49,958 nucleotides of DNA, from positions 1 through 49,958 of the forward strand of contig CAXHBH010000009.1 in assembly GCA_964014735.1 (NCBI GenBank), given 5' to 3'. The translations under genes and the position numbers were made by a program. Under the pieces are notes generated by a model that saw only the letters and a program-made list of their open reading frames with translations, was not told the DNA's origin and searched no databases. The number at the start of each line of letters is the position of its first letter. Position 1 is the first letter of the stretch. This document shows positions 40,862 through 49,915 of the stretch, in pieces. Source of the stretch: UBA7446 sp964014735. GTDB taxonomy: Bacteria > Bacteroidota > Bacteroidia > Flavobacteriales > Flavobacteriaceae.

Positions 40862-42658
40862 ATGAACCACATTCGGAATTTCTGCATCATTGCGCATATC
40901 GACCACGGCAAAAGTACACTTGCTGATAGGTTGTTAGATGCCACAGATGCTGTCACGGATCGTGAGAAACAAGACCAGCTACTGGACAATATGGACTTGG
41001 AGCGTGAACGTGGAATTACCATCAAGTCACATGCCATTCAAATGGATGTTTCTATTGGTGGACAACAATATGTGTTTAATTTAATTGACACGCCGGGACA
41101 TGTTGATTTTTCCTACGAAGTTTCAAGGTCTATTGCTGCTTGTGAAGGGGCTTTATTGGTTGTGGATGCCGCTCAGAGCATTCAAGCACAGACCATTTCA
41201 AACTTATACCTAGCACTTGAAAATGATTTAGAAATTATACCTGTGCTAAATAAAGTTGACTTGCCCTCAGCTAATCCCGAGGAGGTAACAGATGATATTG
41301 TTGATTTATTGGGCTGTAAGCCAGATGAAATTATTCGTGCCTCTGCTAAAACAGGGTTGGGGATTGAAAACATACTACAAGCCATTGTTGATCGTGTGCC
41401 GTCGCCAAAAGGAATTGTCGACGCGCCACTCCAAGCACTTATTTTTGATTCTGTTTATAACCCATTCCGTGGCGTAGAAACCTATTTTAGGCTTTTGAAT
41501 GGCAAAATCAACAAGGGAGAACAAGTACAGTTTATGGCCACAAATAAGACCTATAGTGCTGACGAAATTGGTGCTCTTAAGCTAAAACAAGAGCCAAGGA
41601 AGCAGATGCTTGCTGGGGATGTAGGGTATCTTATAACGGGAGTAAAGGAAGCAAAAGAAGTCAAGGTTGGAGATACTATTACATCTGTTAACCGCCCAAC
41701 CGAAAGTGCAATTGAAGGGTTTGAGGAGGTTAAGCCTATGGTTTTTGCAGGTATCTATCCTGTTGATACCGAAGAATACGAAGAGCTTAGGGCTTCTATG
41801 GAAAAATTGCAATTGAACGATGCTTCTTTAGTGTTTGCGCCTGAAAGTTCTGCGGCACTTGGTTTTGGTTTCCGTTGTGGGTTCTTGGGAATGTTACACT
41901 TGGAAATTATTCAAGAACGTTTAGAGAGGGAATTTAACATGACGGTAATCACAACGGTGCCCAATGTTTCCTATCATGCTTTCACTAGAAAAAACCCGAA
42001 TGATATTCTCATTGTAAACAATCCCTCAGATTTGCCGGATCCTTCTGTTTTAGATCGTGTGGAGGAGCCATTTATCAAGGCCTCAATAATTACCAAATCT
42101 GATTTTGTTGGGAATGTGATGAGCCTGTGTATTGAAAAACGTGGCTTGGTTACCAATCAAACATATTTGACTACAGAGCGTGTTGAGTTGAGCTTTGATT
42201 TGCCGCTTGCAGAAATTGTTTTTGATTTTTATGACCGCTTAAAATCGGTGTCTAAAGGTTATGCTTCGTTTGATTACAGCCCAATAGGGATGCGCGCCTC
42301 TAAATTGGTGCGTGTTGATGTGCTTCTAAACGGAAATTCTGTTGATGCTTTATCTGCTTTGGTACATGCAGATAATGCCTATGGATTAGGCAAAAAAATA
42401 TGTGAGAAGCTTCAAAAAATGATTCCTCGCCAACAATTTGATATTCCTATTCAAGCTGCCATTGGCGCAAAAATTATATCTAGAGAAACCGTTAAAGCTG
42501 TTCGAAAAGATGTGACTGCCAAATGTTACGGTGGTGACATCACCCGAAAGCGTAAGCTACTAGAGCGACAGAAAAAAGGGAAGAAAAAAATGCGCCAAAT
42601 TGGCAATGTTGAAATCCCTCAACAAGCTTTTATGGCGGTACTAAAGCTTAACGAATAA
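40862..42658 (+). CDS. lepA: Elongation factor 4 (LepA)
   Basis: Ribosomal back-translocating GTPase. The 598-residue product has G1 AHIDHGKS near residue 11, G3 DTPGHVDF, and G4 NKVDLPSA. The LepA-specific C-terminal domain ends with KKKMRQIGNVEIPQQAFMAVLKL. A longer frame starting nine codons upstream would overlap the -7 box, so the ATG at 40862 was chosen. It is a single-gene unit opposite the MauE/DoxX-thioredoxin gene. Confidence 0.97.
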   Translation: MNHIRNFCIIAHIDHGKSTLADRLLDATDAVTDREKQDQLLDNMDLERERGITIKSHAIQMDVSIGGQQYVFNLIDTPGHVDFSYEVSRSIAACEGALLVVDAAQSIQAQTISNLYLALENDLEIIPVLNKVDLPSANPEEVTDDIVDLLGCKPDEIIRASAKTGLGIENILQAIVDRVPSPKGIVDAPLQALIFDSVYNPFRGVETYFRLLNGKINKGEQVQFMATNKTYSADEIGALKLKQEPRKQMLAGDVGYLITGVKEAKEVKVGDTITSVNRPTESAIEGFEEVKPMVFAGIYPVDTEEYEELRASMEKLQLNDASLVFAPESSAALGFGFRCGFLGMLHLEIIQERLEREFNMTVITTVPNVSYHAFTRKNPNDILIVNNPSDLPDPSVLDRVEEPFIKASIITKSDFVGNVMSLCIEKRGLVTNQTYLTTERVELSFDLPLAEIVFDFYDRLKSVSKGYASFDYSPIGMRASKLVRVDVLLNGNSVDALSALVHADNAYGLGKKICEKLQKMIPRQQFDIPIQAAIGAKIISRETVKAVRKDVTAKCYGGDITRKRKLLERQKKGKKKMRQIGNVEIPQQAFMAVLKLNE

Positions 42659-42711
42659 GCTTTCCTAAAAGCCTTAAGGGTTAAAACATTTTTTTAAGTT
42701 ATTTTTATCCT

Positions 42712-43560
42712 ATGTACAAAAACGAATACAACACGGTATTGGTTGGTGTGGCGTTTTCACCCAATTTGCAGGCCAATGTTTTTGAAGCACTTCGTATGAG
42801 TGCGCTTTTTGACGCTTCTTTAGTAATGGTACATGTAGGTGAAAAAACCCGCAGCAAAGAAGCTAAGCTTCAAAAAATAATCGCTGATTTTCCAGGATCA
42901 ACTCCAGAACATACTGTGCTTTGGAAAGCTGGGCATCCTGCCGAAGTATTGCTTCGTGCCTGCGAGGATGAAAAGGCGGACATACTCATATTGGGTGCCC
43001 TAAAAAGAGAGGGGTTGTTAAAATATTATATCGGTTCTGTGGCGCGGAAACTCACACGAAAATGTCATTGCGATGTTTTATTACTCATAAAGCCCTCCGT
43101 TGAGCGTATGCCTTGCTCTTATGCTGTGGTAAATGGTTTGGCACATGAAAAAACTGAAAAGGCTATTGCTCGGGCGTTTTATGTATTAGATTCTCTTGGT
43201 GCAACACGCCTTACCGTTGTAGAAGAAATTCCAGAGGACGATGTAGCAATCAAAGTAGACGACGATCATGGTTTAAGAAAATCTACAATTGTAAAGGAGC
43301 GTATTAAAATGCGTGAAGATTCACGTGTTAAAAAGATTTTAATGCACATTCCAGAAAAGTTAAAGCGCACGATAAATTATGACGTACAACATATTTTTGG
43401 GCGCCGCGGCTATTCTATTGGGCATTTTGCTAGGGTTAAACGCGCCGATTTACTGGTGATGAATGCGCCCAGCAAGCTCACGCTTTTGGACCGTTTGTTC
43501 CCGCATGACCTAGAGTATATTTTGTCTGACTTGCCGACCGATGTATTAATTGTAAGATGA
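42712..43560 (+). CDS. Universal stress protein, two Usp domains
   Basis: A 282-residue cytoplasmic protein with two tandem UspA-like domains (about 5-135 and 140-282). The first has a nucleotide-binding-like loop LGALKREGLLKYYIGSVARKL near residues 87-107, similar to but not identical with the G-x2-G-x9-G-S signature of ATP-binding Usp. The second keeps the GHFARVKRADLLVMNA pattern. The stop overlaps the SulP transporter start by four bases, so the two are made together. A regulatory role for the transporter is plausible but is an inference. Confidence 0.82.
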   Translation: MYKNEYNTVLVGVAFSPNLQANVFEALRMSALFDASLVMVHVGEKTRSKEAKLQKIIADFPGSTPEHTVLWKAGHPAEVLLRACEDEKADILILGALKREGLLKYYIGSVARKLTRKCHCDVLLLIKPSVERMPCSYAVVNGLAHEKTEKAIARAFYVLDSLGATRLTVVEEIPEDDVAIKVDDDHGLRKSTIVKERIKMREDSRVKKILMHIPEKLKRTINYDVQHIFGRRGYSIGHFARVKRADLLVMNAPSKLTLLDRLFPHDLEYILSDLPTDVLIVR

Positions 43561-45752
43561 TGGTAAAGTCTGCCTTTTTTTCCGGTCTACGCAACAATAT
43601 CTTTGCTGGTTTTGTGGTGTCGCTTATTGCATTGCCTTTGGCGCTTGGTTTAGCAGTAGCATCTGGTTTTCCAATGGTGGCTGGTGTTATTACAGCTGTT
43701 GTAGGTGGCGTGCTTGTTTCTGTTTTTGGAGGGTCTCATGTTACCATTACAGGGCCTGGATATGGATTGGTGGTTGTGCTGCTAAGTGCTGTTGCTGTAT
43801 TAGGTGATGGCGACATACAGGCAGGTTATTTGTATGCGTTGTCAGCTGTTATTCTTTCAGGAGTGCTGCTCTTGCTTTTTGGTTTTTTACGCTTTGGTGC
43901 GCTTAGTGATTTTTTTCCCGCAAGTGCTATTCAGGGAATGCTCTCTGCAATTGGTGTAACGCTCTTTGTTAAACAGTTTTACGTCATGCTTGGCGACATG
44001 AAAACCAAAGGGACTGTAATAGAACTTTTGGCTGGAGTCCCTGAATTATTAAAATCCTTGACGTTAGCCTCGTCGGGGCAACTTTATGCCGTGGGCATTG
44101 GTGTGATAAGCCTATTGATTATGTTTTTCTACAGCGAAATAACCAATCGGTTTTTTAGGCTTATCCCCGCTCCAATGTGGGTTATTCTGGTGGCGCTGGG
44201 CTTTGATGTATATTTTTCTCTTATTGGCGTTGAAAACCCCATTAATAAAAAGCTTCTAATTTCATTACCTAATGATATGTTAGCTTCAGTACCGGCGCCT
44301 GATTTTTCAAAATGGAAAGAGCCTGTTTTTTGGGGTATTGTATTGTCCGTGACCTTGGTTTCTAGCGTCGAGTCATTATTAAGCATAAAAGCTGTTGACA
44401 AACTAGACCCTGAGAAGCGAAGGTCTAATATCAATAAAGACATGAGAGCTTTGGGCATTGCTACTATTGTTAGCGGCTTTTTAGGGGGAATGAATGTAGG
44501 TACTGTAATTTCAAGGAGTTCGGTTAACGTAAACAATCAAGCAACCAATCGCTCATCAAACTTTTTTCATGCAGTTTTCCTTTTGCTGTTTGTTATTGTT
44601 TTTCAAGACCAGCTGGGGAAAATTCCTTTTACCGCTTTGGCCGCAATTTTAGTTTATACAGGTTATAAGCTTGCTGCTCCTGCCATTTTTGTGCGTATGT
44701 ATCAAATTGGAAAAGAGCAGCTATTTATTTTTCTTACTACCCTTATTGCTACACTAGTAACAGATTTAATTTCAGGCATTTTGATTGGGGTTCTCGCCAC
44801 ATTTGTGGTACACGTGGTGCTTAACAAAGCCTTTTGGTTGTTTTCCCGCAACCTACTTAAGCCCAATGTCTTAATGTATAAAGAGTCAGAGACACAGAGC
44901 TATTATGTGGGTGTGATTCACTTTTGTACTTTTTTAAACTTTTACAAGCTTAAAGTCAAATTGGATATGATTCCACAAACGGAAAAAGTTGTTGTTGATT
45001 TTTCTCTTTGTTCCTTTGTTGACCATACTGTTCAAGAGAGCTTAAATAATTATGAGGAGCTTTTTGTGCGCAAAGGTGGTGTGGTTGAAATCATCGGTTT
45101 AGATGTTCACCAAGCCGATTCCAGCCATCCTTTTGCTCTGCGCACGTTGCGCCCTGTGCAAAAGTTTCGTGTGTTTGGACGTGGAAAAACAAGGCGGCAG
45201 CTACAGCTTGAGGCGTTGGCAAAACAAAAGGGTTGGTCTTACCGACCTTCTCCCAAAACTAAAGAGCGCCTTCTTCGTGATCATTTGGGTTATGAAACAA
45301 CATCTGTTGAGCGTGTATACAACAAGTTATCAAGTGCAAATAACGAGGTGTCCTTGTTTGATATTAAATACAGTGAAGGGGTGTTTATTGCCAAGGAAAG
45401 TGTGCATACCACCCTAATGTGTGTGCGCCTAAAAACCCCTGCGCCTGTTTTTTCGTTTGATAGAGAAATGTTGTTAGAAAAGCTATCGCTTTTGGCGGGT
45501 TTTCACGATATTGATTTCCCTGATTATCCTGCCTTTTCAGATGAGTTTTTTGTCCGTGGTAATGATCCTGAAAAAGTGCGTGCATTCTTTACATCAGAGC
45601 TTATTTCTTTCTTTTCAGCCTATGGGTTTTACCACATTATGTGTAACGGCAAAGAATTAATTGTGCGCCAATTTTTACGCCCCGCCACACCAGCTGAAGC
45701 AGCAGCAATTATTGAGTTTGGGCTCGAGCTCAAGAAAAAAATAGACGGTTAA
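43557..45752 (+). CDS. SulP-family anion transporter with STAS domain and a C-terminal extension
   Basis: A 731-residue inner-membrane transporter for sulfate, bicarbonate or a related anion. Residues about 1-430 hold ten to fourteen hydrophobic helices with family motifs such as LALGLAVASG, GPGYGLVVVLLS and GMNVGTVISRSSVNVN. A STAS-like domain follows (about 444-535). About 195 further residues have no clear assignment; they contain FDIKYSEGVFIAKESVHTT and a DEFFVRGNDPEKVRAFFT segment. Bicarbonate uptake is a common role for such proteins in marine Bacteroidota, but the substrate is not determined. It overlaps the Usp gene by four bases. Confidence 0.88.
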   Translation: MMVKSAFFSGLRNNIFAGFVVSLIALPLALGLAVASGFPMVAGVITAVVGGVLVSVFGGSHVTITGPGYGLVVVLLSAVAVLGDGDIQAGYLYALSAVILSGVLLLLFGFLRFGALSDFFPASAIQGMLSAIGVTLFVKQFYVMLGDMKTKGTVIELLAGVPELLKSLTLASSGQLYAVGIGVISLLIMFFYSEITNRFFRLIPAPMWVILVALGFDVYFSLIGVENPINKKLLISLPNDMLASVPAPDFSKWKEPVFWGIVLSVTLVSSVESLLSIKAVDKLDPEKRRSNINKDMRALGIATIVSGFLGGMNVGTVISRSSVNVNNQATNRSSNFFHAVFLLLFVIVFQDQLGKIPFTALAAILVYTGYKLAAPAIFVRMYQIGKEQLFIFLTTLIATLVTDLISGILIGVLATFVVHVVLNKAFWLFSRNLLKPNVLMYKESETQSYYVGVIHFCTFLNFYKLKVKLDMIPQTEKVVVDFSLCSFVDHTVQESLNNYEELFVRKGGVVEIIGLDVHQADSSHPFALRTLRPVQKFRVFGRGKTRRQLQLEALAKQKGWSYRPSPKTKERLLRDHLGYETTSVERVYNKLSSANNEVSLFDIKYSEGVFIAKESVHTTLMCVRLKTPAPVFSFDREMLLEKLSLLAGFHDIDFPDYPAFSDEFFVRGNDPEKVRAFFTSELISFFSAYGFYHIMCNGKELIVRQFLRPATPAEAAAIIEFGLELKKKIDG

Positions 45753-45774
45753 ATCTTTTGTACATTCGTTATAT

Positions 45775-46638
45775 ATGAAGCTCCATATAATAGAAACGGG
45801 AAATTTTAAGCTTGATGGTGGTGCCATGTTTGGTGTTGTGCCTAAAACATTGTGGAGCAGAACCAACCCTGCAGATAGCCAAAACCGTATTGATCTTGCT
45901 GCGCGGTCGTTATTAATCGAGGATGGTAATCGTCTAATATTAATAGATGCTGGGATGGGCAATAAACAAGAAGATCGTTTTTTTCAACACTTTGGTTTAT
46001 ATGGTAAAAACTCGATTGATTTCTCGATTGAAAAGGCGGGGTTTTCTAGATCAGATATTACCGATGTGTTTTTAACCCACTTGCACTTTGATCATTGTGG
46101 TGGCGCTGTGCGTTGGAACAAAACCAAAACGGCTTACGAGCTTTCTTTTCCTAACGCGCGCTTCTGGAGTAACGAGGAGCACTGGAAGTGGGCTGTGAAT
46201 CCAAACGGTAGAGAAAAGGCGTCTTTTTTGTTGGAGAACTTAATGCCTATTCAAGAAAGTGGTCAGCTTAACTTTATTGAAACGCCAACGTCTCCTTTTA
46301 CTGATGAGTGTGGTCTTGGTTTTGGTGTCCTATTTGTAGATGGACATACCGAAAAACAAATGATTCCCCACATTTCTTACCGCGGACAAACTTTTGTTTT
46401 TGTGGCAGACCTATTGCCCACGGCAGGGCATCTGCCTTTGCCATATATTATGGGTTATGATGTTCGGCCGCTACAAACGTTACAAGAAAAAAAGCGTTTT
46501 TTGAATCGTGCGGCGGATCAAAATTTTATTTTGTTCATGCAGCACGACGCAATCAACCCTTTGATTCGGGTACGACACACCGAAAAAGGGGTGCGTTTAC
46601 ACGAGGTGCTGGATCCTAAAACCCTAAATACGCTTTAA
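45775..46638 (+). CDS. MBL-fold metallo-hydrolase
   Basis: The 287-residue product has the metallo-beta-lactamase zinc signature HLHFDH at 102-107, preceded by LILIDAGMG. A later VDGHTEKQM His and the QHDAIN region may complete the site. The fold covers lactonases, thiol hydrolases and phosphodiesterases; the overall length and FSIEKAGFSRSDITDVFLTH recall lactonase-like members, but no substrate is assigned. A TACATTCG box (45761-45768) sits six bases upstream. Its stop is directly followed by the M1 peptidase gene. Confidence 0.88.
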   Translation: MKLHIIETGNFKLDGGAMFGVVPKTLWSRTNPADSQNRIDLAARSLLIEDGNRLILIDAGMGNKQEDRFFQHFGLYGKNSIDFSIEKAGFSRSDITDVFLTHLHFDHCGGAVRWNKTKTAYELSFPNARFWSNEEHWKWAVNPNGREKASFLLENLMPIQESGQLNFIETPTSPFTDECGLGFGVLFVDGHTEKQMIPHISYRGQTFVFVADLLPTAGHLPLPYIMGYDVRPLQTLQEKKRFLNRAADQNFILFMQHDAINPLIRVRHTEKGVRLHEVLDPKTLNTL

Positions 46639-48450
46639 ATGATGAGAACGCTCTTTTTAATAGTTTTTGGTGCTATCGCTTTGGCGCAGCCTCAGCCTGG
46701 TTATTGGCAACAAGAGGTGGATTACACTATGGAGGTTGATATTGATATAAAAACTTTCCGTTATTCTGGAACCCAAGATCTTATTTACACAAATAAATCC
46801 CCAGACACATTAAAGCAAGTGTTTTATCACCTGTATTTTAATGCTTTTCAGCCTGGTAGTGAAATGGATGTCCGCTCTCTTTCTTTAAAAGATCCTGATG
46901 TAAGGGTAGGCTCTAGAATAGGAAAGTTAAATAGAAAAGAAATAGGTTTTCTACACGCTAAATCTATCGTTCAAGACGGAATGGTGCTTTCTTTTAAAGA
47001 GGAAGAAACGATTCTTATTGTTCCGCTTGCCAAACCGCTGTTGCCAAACTCAAGCACTACTTTGTCAATGATTTTTGAAGGGCAGGTGCCTAAGCAAATA
47101 CGACGTAGTGGACGAGATAGCAAGGAGGGTATTTCGCTTTCAATGACACAATGGTATCCAAAATTGGCAGAATATGACCACGATGGTTGGCACGCCAACC
47201 CTTATATTGGAAGAGAGTTTCACGGCGTTTGGGGAAATTTTGATGTTAAATTAACGCTCGATAAAGATTATGTTGTTGGGGGGTCGGGTTATTTGCAAAA
47301 CCCTGAAGAAGTTGGGCATGGGTATGCTGAAAAGAAGATCAAAACGAAAGGTAAAACTTTGACCTGGCATTTCGTTGCGCCTATGGTTCATGATTTTGCC
47401 TGGGCTGCTGATCCCGATTACATACACGATATTTTAGAAACAGAAGAGGGTGTTACCCTTCATTTTTTTTATCAGAACGACAAAGATATAACTGAGAACT
47501 GGAAGCGACTTCAGACAGATACAGCACAGCTTCTGGCTTTTTTTAATAAGGTTGTTGGGCCTTACCCTTATAAGCAATATAGTGTACTTCAGGGTGGAGA
47601 CGGTGGTATGGAATATGCAATGTGTACACTTATCACTGGAAAGAGAAGTTACCCAAGCCTGTATGGTGTTACTTCACACGAGTTGGCACATTCTTGGTTT
47701 CAACATGTTTTAGCTTTTAATGAATCTAAGTACGCTTGGATGGATGAAGGGTTTACTTCCTTTTTGGATGCGCTTGGGGAGCAAATACTTAAAAAAAATA
47801 TAGAGGCTTTTGATGGTTCTTATAAAAGTTACAGAACACTTGTAGAATTCGGTTTGGAAGAGCCGCTTACCACACATTCCGATCGTTTTGACACAAATAT
47901 TGCTTACGGAACGGCAAGTTATGATAAGGGCGCTCTTTTTCTTGCACAATTAGGTTATATCATTGGGCCTGATGCTTCGTTAAAAGCCCTTCGTAATTTT
48001 TATACCTATTTTGCGTTTACTCATCCTACTCCTAATGATTTCAAAAGAGTGGCTGAAAAGGTGTCGGGTATTCAATTAGAATGGTATTTAAATGACTGGA
48101 CGCGCACAACAAAAACCATTGATTACGGAATAAGTTCCGTTACTCAAAAAGATGGAAAAACATTTGTGGAATTAAAGCGTATTGGCGCTATGGGAATGCC
48201 TATTGATTTTGGGGTGTTGTATAAAGATGGAAGCAGGGGGTTGCATTACATACCTTTACAAATGATGTTTGGAGAAAAACCTGGGTGCAATAATGGGTGT
48301 ATTACTGAGAAAGATTGGGCTTGGGCTAGACCAACATATACACTAGTTATAGACGCCCCTTTAAACCAAATAAAACAAATGCGTATTGACCCTTCGGGGC
48401 TTATGGCTGATATTGATTTAAGTAACAATGTATTCGAGAAAACGAACTGA
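46639..48450 (+). CDS. M1-family metallopeptidase, secreted
   Basis: Zinc aminopeptidase-like enzyme. A signal peptide (about 1-17) leads to a beta-rich N-domain and the catalytic domain. The zinc site is HEXXH at residues 347-351 (HELAH) with Glu370 in WMDEGF, the HEXXH-18-E spacing of the family. The exopeptidase GxMEN element is GGMEY here, near residue 326. The 603-residue size matches shorter bacterial M1 proteins. Periplasmic or outer-membrane-associated peptide breakdown is inferred. The ATG follows the MBL gene without a gap, and the end overlaps rnpA by 23 bases. Confidence 0.92.
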   Translation: MMRTLFLIVFGAIALAQPQPGYWQQEVDYTMEVDIDIKTFRYSGTQDLIYTNKSPDTLKQVFYHLYFNAFQPGSEMDVRSLSLKDPDVRVGSRIGKLNRKEIGFLHAKSIVQDGMVLSFKEEETILIVPLAKPLLPNSSTTLSMIFEGQVPKQIRRSGRDSKEGISLSMTQWYPKLAEYDHDGWHANPYIGREFHGVWGNFDVKLTLDKDYVVGGSGYLQNPEEVGHGYAEKKIKTKGKTLTWHFVAPMVHDFAWAADPDYIHDILETEEGVTLHFFYQNDKDITENWKRLQTDTAQLLAFFNKVVGPYPYKQYSVLQGGDGGMEYAMCTLITGKRSYPSLYGVTSHELAHSWFQHVLAFNESKYAWMDEGFTSFLDALGEQILKKNIEAFDGSYKSYRTLVEFGLEEPLTTHSDRFDTNIAYGTASYDKGALFLAQLGYIIGPDASLKALRNFYTYFAFTHPTPNDFKRVAEKVSGIQLEWYLNDWTRTTKTIDYGISSVTQKDGKTFVELKRIGAMGMPIDFGVLYKDGSRGLHYIPLQMMFGEKPGCNNGCITEKDWAWARPTYTLVIDAPLNQIKQMRIDPSGLMADIDLSNNVFEKTN

Positions 48451-48790
48451 AATAAAGCACTTAAAAAGCAAAAGGGTTATTGAGCGGATTTTCTCAGAGG
48501 GATCTCACTTTAATGTAAAGCCATTAAAGTTAGTTTGCGATATCCAGAAGAGTGATGGGCTTTCTTTGGGGTTTGGGGTTTCGAAGCGGCTGTTCCCAAG
48601 AGCAGTAGACCGTAATAAAATTAAAAGGTTAATGCGTGAACAGTTCAGAATTATTTGTACTGACCCTTCATATATGCCTATTGAGGGAAATGGTTTTTTT
48701 GTTTATACTTCAAATGATTTTCCTACACTGTATATAATTGAAAAAGCAATGATTCCTTTGATTAATAAGTGGATTGATTTGCAGAATTAG
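48428..48790 (+). CDS. rnpA: Ribonuclease P protein component
   Basis: Protein cofactor that helps RNase P RNA trim tRNA 5' ends. The 120-residue basic protein has the RNR signature RNKIKRLMREQFR and the FGVSKRLFPRAV segment before it. The ATG at 48428 lies inside the end of the M1 peptidase gene in another frame. No later ATG would keep the KSKRVIERIF N-terminal helix. The 3' end overlaps the convergent GNAT gene by 29 bases, unusually tight for two unrelated genes. Confidence 0.93.
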   Translation: MYSRKRTEIKHLKSKRVIERIFSEGSHFNVKPLKLVCDIQKSDGLSLGFGVSKRLFPRAVDRNKIKRLMREQFRIICTDPSYMPIEGNGFFVYTSNDFPTLYIIEKAMIPLINKWIDLQN

Positions 48791-49208
48791 TCATCGGAAT
48801 GTGGGGTATTCCATCTTCTAAGTATCCTTTCCCTGTTTGTGAAAACCCAAGCGATTCGTAAAATGTTTTTAAATGTTCTTGTGCAGAGATATGTGTTGTG
48901 ATTTTTGTTGGTAGTTGTGATAAACTTTTTTTTATAAGAAGCCTACCGTATCCTAAACCTCTGAAGGAATGGTGTATCACAACGCGGCCTATAGTTGCAG
49001 AATTGTTATTGATAAAAATACGGGAATAGGCAACTAATGTTCGTTTTTCATAGCCTAATATATGGGTTGCTTTTTCATCTTTTGAGTCTATATCTTGATA
49101 TACACAATCCTGTTCAACCACAAAAACAGCAGAACGAAGCTCCAAAACTTCGTAAAGCGCTTTTTTATTTAAGGACTCCCAGTTGTGTATGTACCATTTT
49201 ATCGGCAT
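48762..49208 (-). CDS. GNAT-family N-acetyltransferase (ElaA-like)
   Basis: The 148-residue product has the acetyl-CoA loop HHSFRGLGYGRLL and the ElaA-type start LRSAVFVVEQDCVYQDID, then the C-terminal FYESLGFSQTGKGYLEDGIPHIPM. Transfers an acetyl group to an amine; the substrate is unknown. Its start overlaps the end of rpiB by ten bases, so it is second in a two-gene unit. Its 3' end crosses the rnpA 3' end. Confidence 0.9.
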   Translation of the reverse strand: MPIKWYIHNWESLNKKALYEVLELRSAVFVVEQDCVYQDIDSKDEKATHILGYEKRTLVAYSRIFINNNSATIGRVVIHHSFRGLGYGRLLIKKSLSQLPTKITTHISAQEHLKTFYESLGFSQTGKGYLEDGIPHIPMTNSANQSTY

Positions 49209-49633
49209 TTTGATATTTTATTGACGCGGTTTTGATGGCGCCCCCCTTCAAATTTTGTTTCTAAAAAAGCTTTAACCATTTCTTTTGCTACTGCTGTTGA
49301 TACAAAGCGTGCAGGAATACTTAATATATTAGCATTATTGTGCTGGCGCGCTAGCCTGCTTAATTCTGCTGACCAGCACAAGGCTGATCTTATTTCTGGA
49401 TATTTATTTGCCGTCATATTTGCCCCGTTCCCGCTGCCACATATAATTATTCCTAAAGATGATTTTCCATCCCTAACATCAATAGCAACTGGATGAATGA
49501 AATCAGGATAATCAACACTGTCACTGGTGTCTGTTCCGTGGTTGGTGTATGTGTGTCCTAAAGATGTTATTAATGAAAAAAGTTCTTTTTTTAATTGCGG
49601 ACCCGCATGATCGTTACCAAAGGAAATATGCAT
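49199..49633 (-). CDS. rpiB: Ribose-5-phosphate isomerase B
   Basis: Interconverts ribose 5-phosphate and ribulose 5-phosphate in the pentose phosphate pathway. The 144-residue product begins with the IS-FGNDHAG segment and has the catalytic Cys in GIIICGSGNGANMTANK. RSALCWSAELSRLARQHNNANILSIPARF completes the family pattern in consecutive pieces. It is the last complete gene before the contig end. Confidence 0.95.
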   Translation of the reverse strand: MHISFGNDHAGPQLKKELFSLITSLGHTYTNHGTDTSDSVDYPDFIHPVAIDVRDGKSSLGIIICGSGNGANMTANKYPEIRSALCWSAELSRLARQHNNANILSIPARFVSTAVAKEMVKAFLETKFEGGRHQNRVNKISKCR

Positions 49634-49915
49634 TGTTATTATTTTCTATAAAATTACAATTTTATTGTTGTTAATATCTTATAATATCCATCTGGGATTT
49701 TTTAGTGATTATTAAAAGACCTTGTTTATTTCTTTTAACAAATCTCAATAATTTTATTAGTTATCATAACAAGTAAAAAAAAGGGAGTATTAAAGTTTTT
49801 TTATAAGTTATTGTTATTATTATATTAACACATTTTTTAATATTACTGACAATTTTTTATTGTTGTATCTCTTTATTTATAAGCAGTTTAAGAAAATATA
49901 GGTATAGTTATTATG
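49634..49915. other. AT-rich non-coding stretch upstream of rpiB
   Basis: The region is very AT-rich, with several T and A runs and no convincing open frame on either strand. I see no tRNA, terminator or clear -33/-7 pair. It contains GTTATCATAAC, a short inverted repeat near 49763, of uncertain meaning. It must carry the rpiB promoter. Confidence 0.6.

Noticed and set aside
44129..44536. Minus-strand open frame of 135 codons opposite the SulP gene
   Set aside because: It is a shadow of the conserved membrane-domain codons and has no promoter or domain signal.
49634..49915. AT-rich end considered as a replication origin or prophage border
   Set aside because: No DnaA-box cluster, repeats, integrase or attachment repeat is visible, and it abuts adapter sequence.
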